The translations under genes and the position numbers were made by a program. From Marmoricola endophyticus (GTDB taxonomy: Bacteria; Actinomycetota; Actinomycetes; Propionibacteriales; Nocardioidaceae), in assembly GCF_014644415.1 (NCBI RefSeq), contig NZ_BMKQ01000001.1, positions 2,435,984 to 2,499,983 of the forward strand: 64,000 bases of DNA, given 5' to 3'. Shown one piece after another: positions 60,018 to 64,000 of the stretch; position 1 is the first letter of the stretch; each line of letters begins with the position of its first letter. Under the pieces are notes generated by a model, which saw only the letters and a program-made list of their open reading frames with translations, was not told the DNA's origin and searched no databases.

Positions 60018-61115
60018 CTACAGGTCGGCGACGAACTCCCGTACGTCGCTCACGAAGACCTCGGGCTGCTCCAGTGCCGCGAAGTGGCCGCCTGCGTCGT
60101 GCTCCCGCCAGCGGACGACCCGGTGGGTCTCCTCGGCGACCCGGCGCAGCGGCGGCAGGATGTCGTGGGCGAAGACCGCGAAGGCCGTCGGCACGCTGAC
60201 CGGCTCGTCGCGCATCGGGTGGTGCTGGCGCTCCCAGTACAGCTGCGCGGACGACCCGGCCGTGTCGGTGAGCCAGTACGTCGTCACGAGCGTGAGCAGC
60301 GTGTCGCGGTCGATGCCGCCGTACGCGCTCGAGGGGTCGGTCCAGTCGTGCAGTTTCTCCAGCACCCACGCCAGCAGACCGACCGGCGAGTCGCCGAGCG
60401 CGTGGGCGACGGTGTCCGGGCGGGTCGCCTGGAGGACGTTGTAGCCGCGGCCCTCGCGCCGGAACCAGGCCATCCGCTCGCGGTGGCGGCGCTCGGTGTC
60501 GTCGAGGGGCTCGCTGTCGGGCTCGCGCTGCATCAGCATGTTCAGGTGCAGCCCGACGACCCGGTCGGGGGCGAGGACGGCGACCTGTCGCGAGACCGCC
60601 GACCCCCAGTCGCCGCCCTGGACAGCGAACCGGTCGTAGCCGAGCTCGTCCATCAGGGCGATCCACGCCCGCGCGACCCGGTCGACGGTCCATCCCTCCC
60701 CGGCCAGCGGCGAGGACCAGCCGTAGCCGGGCAGCGCCGGCACCACCGCGTGCACCGCCCCGGGCCCGGCGGCGGTCAGCCGGTCGAGCACGGGCAGGAA
60801 CTCCCACACCGCCCCCGGCCAGCCGTGGGTGAGGACCAGCGGCACCGCGCCGGGGTCGGCGCTGCGCTGGTGCAGCAGGTGGACGCTCTGCCTGTCGACC
60901 TCGGTCCGGAAGCCGGGCACGGCGTTGATCCGCTCCTCGGCGGCGCGCCAGTCGTACCCCTCGACCCAGTACGCCGCCAGCGCGCGCAGCACGTCGCTCG
61001 GGACGCCGCGCTCCCACGGGCGGTGTCCGAGGTCGCGCGTCCAGCGGGTGCGGCGTACCCGGTCGGCCAGGTCGTCGAGGTCGGCCTGCGCGACGTCGAT
61101 GCGGAACGGCTCCAT
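60018..61115 (-). CDS. Epoxide hydrolase (microsomal/EHN type)
   Basis: A 365-residue alpha/beta hydrolase with the N-terminal EHN domain (FRIDVAQADLDDLADRVRRTRW; GYDWRAAEERINAVPGF) and the catalytic domain: LVLTHGWPGAVWEF (oxyanion), AVQGGDWGSAVSRQ (nucleophile Asp), and GGHFAALEQPEVF (His). These enzymes open epoxides to diols without cofactors. It is divergent from a methyltransferase, sharing a symmetrical promoter. The physiological substrate is unknown; a link to the paa epoxide pathway is not indicated. Confidence 0.9.
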   Translation of the reverse strand: MEPFRIDVAQADLDDLADRVRRTRWTRDLGHRPWERGVPSDVLRALAAYWVEGYDWRAAEERINAVPGFRTEVDRQSVHLLHQRSADPGAVPLVLTHGWPGAVWEFLPVLDRLTAAGPGAVHAVVPALPGYGWSSPLAGEGWTVDRVARAWIALMDELGYDRFAVQGGDWGSAVSRQVAVLAPDRVVGLHLNMLMQREPDSEPLDDTERRHRERMAWFRREGRGYNVLQATRPDTVAHALGDSPVGLLAWVLEKLHDWTDPSSAYGGIDRDTLLTLVTTYWLTDTAGSSAQLYWERQHHPMRDEPVSVPTAFAVFAHDILPPLRRVAEETHRVVRWREHDAGGHFAALEQPEVFVSDVREFVADL

Positions 61116-61118
61116 GGT

Positions 61119-61150
61119 CCCCGACCCTAGGCGGCGCCCTAGGGTCGGGG
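61119..61150. promoter_or_regulatory. Perfectly symmetrical back-to-back leaderless promoters
   Basis: CCCCGACCCTAGG (61119-61131) and CCTAGGGTCGGGG (61138-61150) are exact inverted repeats six bases apart. Each contains TAGGGT reading outward: to the methyltransferase GTG (six-base gap) on the plus strand and to the epoxide hydrolase ATG (eight-base gap) on the minus strand. Confidence 0.75.
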
Positions 61151-61151
61151 G

Positions 61152-62606
61152 GTGCGCTCCCTGGACTACGCCGAGCCGCTGGCCTCGGCCCTGACGACGG
61201 CCGACTACACCTACGACGCGGTGGCCGCGCTGCTCGGGCCCGACGCCCACGCCGCGCTGGCGCGCAACGAGACGACGCCGGGGGAGCGGGCGACCCGCGC
61301 CGGGGGGCCGCTGGACACGCTCGTGCGACTCTGGCCGCTCCAGCTGCCCGTCCCGCTCGCCGACGCCGAGGCCGCGCTGCCGGGCCTGGTCGACCGGTTG
61401 TGCGCCGCGGGGCTGCTGGAGCAGTCCGTCGGCGAGGTGGCGGCGCGGGTCGACGTACGCCCGTACGCCGCCGACGACCGCGACCTCTGGGTCGCCGCCG
61501 ACCTCACCCCCGGGCTGGACGGGGCGCCGAACCGGGTCGGCCCCGACCACGTGCTCGGGATCAGCCCGGCGGCGACGACGCTGGCGCAGCTGACCGTACG
61601 ACGTCCCGTCGACCGTGCGCTCGACCTCGGTACCGGCTGCGGCGTGCAGGCGCTCCACCTCGCGGACCACGCCCGGCAGGTCGTCGCCACCGACGTCAAC
61701 CAGCGCGCGCTGTGGCTGACCGGGCTGAACGCCGCTCTCAACGGGGTCGGGCTCGACGTGCGGGAGGGCTCGTACTTCGAGCCGGTCCGCGACGAGCTCT
61801 TCGACCTGATCGTGTCCAACCCGCCGTTCGTGATCTCCCCGGCCACCGACGAGCGGCTGGTCTACCGCGACTCCGGGGTCCCCGGTGACCGGGTGGTGGA
61901 GGACCTCGTCCGCGGTGCCCCCGCCCGGCTGAGCCCGGGCGGCACCTGCCAGGTGCTCGCCAACTGGATGATCCGGCGCGACGAGCCGTGGGAGGAGCGG
62001 CTGGGTGCCTGGGTGGAGGGCTCCGACCCGGGTGTGGAGGCCTGGGTGGTGCAGCGCGAGGTCTCCGACCTGCCGACCTACGTCGAGCTGTGGCTGAAGG
62101 ACGCCGGCCTGCACGGGTCGCCGGAGTACGCGCGCCGCTACGACACCTGGCTGTCGTGGTTCGAGGAGCAGGGGGCGGAGGCGGTCGGCTTCGGCTGGAT
62201 CAGCCTGCGGCGCACCGACGCCGAGCCCGGATTCGTCGCGCTGGACTGGCCGTACGAGGTCGCGCTGCCGCTCGGCGACGAGGTCGACCGCCACTTCGCT
62301 GCGATCGAGGCGCTCCGCGAGCCGGACGAGGTGCTGCTCGGCCGGCGGCTGGTGCGCGCGGACGACGTCGTGCAGGAGTCGTACGCCGAGCCGGGCGCCG
62401 AGGACCCGCACCGGATCGTGCTGCGGCGCCAGCGCGGGGTGCGGCGTGCGCGCCCCGTCGACACCGGGGAGGCGGCGCTGGTCGGGGCCTGCGACGGCGA
62501 CCTGACGCTCGGCCAGATCGCCGCCGCGCTGGAAGAGCTGGTCGGGCCCGGCGACCGGGTGGCGGCTGTCCGGGAGCTCCTCGCCGAGGGCTTCCTGCTG
62601 CCCTAG
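61152..62606 (+). CDS. N5-glutamine-type methyltransferase with extra N- and C-terminal domains
   Basis: A 484-residue protein. The central domain (residues about 140-290) is a class I methyltransferase: ALDLGTGCGVQALHLADHARQVVATDVNQRALWL (motif I region) and DLIVSNPPFVISP, where NPPF is the mark of PrmC/HemK and RsmC-type enzymes acting on amide or exocyclic nitrogens. The first 130 residues (DUF7059-like) and the last 110 have no clear function. Similar proteins stand near topA and hppA in other actinobacteria. Likely substrate is rRNA or a protein; not settled. Confidence 0.85.
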   Translation: MRSLDYAEPLASALTTADYTYDAVAALLGPDAHAALARNETTPGERATRAGGPLDTLVRLWPLQLPVPLADAEAALPGLVDRLCAAGLLEQSVGEVAARVDVRPYAADDRDLWVAADLTPGLDGAPNRVGPDHVLGISPAATTLAQLTVRRPVDRALDLGTGCGVQALHLADHARQVVATDVNQRALWLTGLNAALNGVGLDVREGSYFEPVRDELFDLIVSNPPFVISPATDERLVYRDSGVPGDRVVEDLVRGAPARLSPGGTCQVLANWMIRRDEPWEERLGAWVEGSDPGVEAWVVQREVSDLPTYVELWLKDAGLHGSPEYARRYDTWLSWFEEQGAEAVGFGWISLRRTDAEPGFVALDWPYEVALPLGDEVDRHFAAIEALREPDEVLLGRRLVRADDVVQESYAEPGAEDPHRIVLRRQRGVRRARPVDTGEAALVGACDGDLTLGQIAAALEELVGPGDRVAAVRELLAEGFLLP

Positions 62607-62640
62607 GGCGCGTAGCAGGCCATGGATCTAGCGACGCGCC

Positions 62641-63108
62641 CTAGTCGACCAGCGGCCAGCCGCGCTCGGCGAGCTCACGGCGTACGTCCGCGGGCGGGCT
62701 GTCCAGCGACACCTCGACCAGCTCGGCGTCGGTGGCGTCGCGCAACGAGATTCGGCGCCCGGACAAGGAGACCGACGCGACCTGGCGACGTCCCCAGCGG
62801 GTGCGCTTGCCGCCCTCCACGACCCACAGCTCGGAGTCGGCCACCTCGATCGTGCGCGACGCGTGGCGCAGGAACAGCCCGAGAGCGAGGCCGACCAGCA
62901 GCATCACGCCGAGGCGTACGACGAACGGCGCGGCGTGAGCCGCGTCCTCCAGGGTCGGCAGCAGGTCCTGCGCGGGCAGCCACTCCTGCCCGACGGCCCA
63001 CGAGGTGAGGCCCGGGACGACGAAAGAGAGCGCACCGCAGACGAGTACGGAACCCCCGACGAGGAACCCGGTGGAGCCAGCGTCGAGGCCGACGTGGGTG
63101 GAGGACAT
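62641..63108 (-). CDS. Small membrane protein (YqeB-like)
   Basis: A 155-residue protein with two hydrophobic spans (FLVGGSVLVCGALSFVVPGL and FVVRLGVMLLVGLALGLFL, residues about 15-85) followed by a soluble beta-rich tail: IEVADSELWVVEGGKRTRWGRRQVASVSL and ending ELAERGWPLVD. This layout resembles YqeB-like PH-domain membrane proteins. It is divergent from a TetR regulator with operator-like repeats between, so it is probably the regulated target. Function unknown. Confidence 0.75.
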   Translation of the reverse strand: MSSTHVGLDAGSTGFLVGGSVLVCGALSFVVPGLTSWAVGQEWLPAQDLLPTLEDAAHAAPFVVRLGVMLLVGLALGLFLRHASRTIEVADSELWVVEGGKRTRWGRRQVASVSLSGRRISLRDATDAELVEVSLDSPPADVRRELAERGWPLVD

Positions 63109-63117
63109 GACGTCAGT

Positions 63118-63154
63118 GAAACACGCGTGTCTCATTTCGGTAAAGGCGTGTCTC
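63118..63154. promoter_or_regulatory. Operator-like palindrome and direct repeat for the TetR gene pair
   Basis: GAAACACGCGTGTCTC (63118-63133) is a near-perfect palindrome (14 of 16). Its half GCGTGTCTC (63125-63133) recurs at 63146-63154, 21 bp on, two helical turns. Both sit between the divergent starts. Confidence 0.7.
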
Positions 63155-63163
63155 GTTCGCGGC

Positions 63164-63169
63164 TAGGGT
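63164..63169 (+). promoter_or_regulatory. Leaderless -10 box of the TetR gene
   Basis: TAGGGT, six bases before the GTG at 63176. Confidence 0.65.
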
Positions 63170-63175
63170 GCAGAC

Positions 63176-63733
63176 GTGACCGACTCGCCGCGCGCCTCGC
63201 GCACCCGCCGCGACCTCGTCCGTTCCGCCGTCGAGGTCTGGGGCAGGGACTCGCGCGCGACACTCGCCGACGTGGCGACGGCCGCGGGCACCGGGCGGGC
63301 CACCCTGCACCGCTACTTCCCAGGGCGCGCGGAACTGGTCGCCGCGGTGGAGGAGGAGGCGCTGATCCGCCTCGGTGCGGCCGTGGACCGGGCCGAGGTG
63401 CTGGAGGGATCGGGCGCCGAGGCCCTGGCGCGGCTGTGCCACGAGATGCTCGTCGAGGACGAGGTGCTCGGTCTGGTCTTCGCCGACGACGCGCTGCTCG
63501 ACCTCGAGACGTGGGAGGCCGTCGGCCACCGGGACCCGGTCTCGCTCGTGGTCGAGCGCGGCCTCGACGACGGCTCGCTGGCGGCCGACCTGCCGGCGCA
63601 GTGGCTGGTCGTGCACGTGTGGGCGGCGCTGTTCGGGGGGTGGTTGGCGGCGCGCGACGGTGCCGTACACGCGCGCCGCGCCGCCGAGCTGATGGTCAGG
63701 ACCCTGCTCGGCGGCGTGGCGGCGACGAGCTGA
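63176..63733 (+). CDS. TetR-family regulator
   Basis: A 185-residue regulator with the helix-turn-helix RRDLVRSAVEVWGRDSRATLADVATAAGTGRATLHRYFPGRAELVAAV (residues about 11-58) and an all-helical ligand domain. Divergent from the YqeB-like membrane protein and flanked by a palindrome and direct repeats, so it likely represses itself and that gene. Ligand unknown. The next gene on the opposite strand, an FMN reductase, converges on it with seven bases between stops. Confidence 0.9.
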   Translation: MTDSPRASRTRRDLVRSAVEVWGRDSRATLADVATAAGTGRATLHRYFPGRAELVAAVEEEALIRLGAAVDRAEVLEGSGAEALARLCHEMLVEDEVLGLVFADDALLDLETWEAVGHRDPVSLVVERGLDDGSLAADLPAQWLVVHVWAALFGGWLAARDGAVHARRAAELMVRTLLGGVAATS

Positions 63734-63740
63734 CTGGCTC

Positions 63741-64000
63741 TCAGCCGCGCAGCTTGCCGGTCAGCGCGACCACCTGGTCGAGGACGGTGGCGAGCTCGTC
63801 GGGCCGCCGGTCCAGCGGCGCGACGCCGGCCTCCCCGAAGTCGGTGAACAGCGACAGGCTGACCTGGCCGCGGACGGCGTACAGGTGCAGGTTGGCCGCG
63901 ATCACGCGCCACTGCTCCACCGCGCGGACGCCGCCGTCGGCGCCGTACCCGACCAGGCCGAGGGCCTTGTCGCCCCACTCCGGGCCGATCGAGTCGAAGG
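63741..64000 (-). CDS. NADPH-dependent FMN reductase-like protein, 5' end beyond the window
   Basis: The last 85 residues of a flavodoxin-fold reductase: FDSIGPEWGDKALGLVGYGADGGVRAVEQWRVIAANLHLYAVRGQVSLSLF, ending TVLDQVVALTGKLRG. The GYGADGG loop and RAVEQWR helix match the NADPH-dependent FMN reductase family, which supplies reduced flavin or reduces quinones and azo compounds. The N-terminal flavin-binding loop lies past the right edge. Confidence 0.82.
   Translation of the reverse strand, partial: FDSIGPEWGDKALGLVGYGADGGVRAVEQWRVIAANLHLYAVRGQVSLSLFTDFGEAGVAPLDRRPDELATVLDQVVALTGKLRG

Overview
The window comes from a very GC-rich actinobacterium, most likely a Nocardioides-like member of the Nocardioidaceae. 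This placement is inferred from base composition, frequent GTG starts, 1- to 8-base gene overlaps, many TAGGGT-like -10 boxes directly in front of start codons, and gene order. Much of the backbone follows an arrangement I recall from Mycobacterium tuberculosis (crp, nth, TlpA-like, NUDIX, marP, acs, ssd-tad, helicase; whiB4-ponA2 beside two ArsA-like ATPases) and from Streptomyces (bldG next to the helicase and hppA).

Layout. 0-6.3 kb: a low-complexity gene running off the left edge, then the phenylacetyl-CoA epoxidase operon paaABCDE-paaI, its TetR repressor paaR and an enoyl-CoA hydratase. 6.4-13.2 kb: tRNA-Pro, a metallophosphoesterase, a GatB/YqeY protein, the class A penicillin-binding protein ponA2, whiB, and two ArsA/Get3-like ATPases. 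13.2-30.5 kb: an accessory catabolic and regulatory block. It holds an IclR-controlled oxidoreductase cluster (NTF2-like, two SDRs, flavoprotein, MFS importer), a homogentisate cluster (IclR, fahA, an unknown 284-residue protein, hmgA), scoAB for acetoacetate activation, an ABC exporter whose permease is frameshifted, a two-component system, and a kynurenine formamidase-like hydrolase.

30.5-43.8 kb: backbone again. It holds a 50-residue protein, RidA, NUDIX, an MBL-fold hydrolase, the four-gene nth-tlpA-nudix-marP operon, crp, a DUF559-type nuclease gene with an internal stop, a holin-X-like protein, acs with an acetate permease, a ferric-reductase-like protein and a methyltransferase. 43.8-57 kb: a Fic-like remnant, ethanolamine permease with eutBC, a HAD phosphatase, the ssd-tadABC-pilin-tadE locus and a large MrfA-like helicase. 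57-64 kb: bldG, the H+-pyrophosphatase hppA, epoxide hydrolase, a methyltransferase, a small membrane protein divergent from a TetR regulator, and the end of an FMN reductase.

Metabolic logic. The paa and hmg/fah genes take phenylacetate and tyrosine/phenylalanine-derived homogentisate toward central metabolism. scoAB would activate the acetoacetate released by FahA. eutBC would yield acetaldehyde, and acs plus the acetate permease handle acetate.

Most notable non-genic structure. (i) Arrays of a repeat with an exact 22-bp period occur at three sites. Two of them face each other around the broken DUF559 gene. (ii) A REP-like element of about 45 bp lies between genes and is also translated inside two genes. 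(iii) Leaderless promoters recur, including a perfectly symmetrical back-to-back pair.
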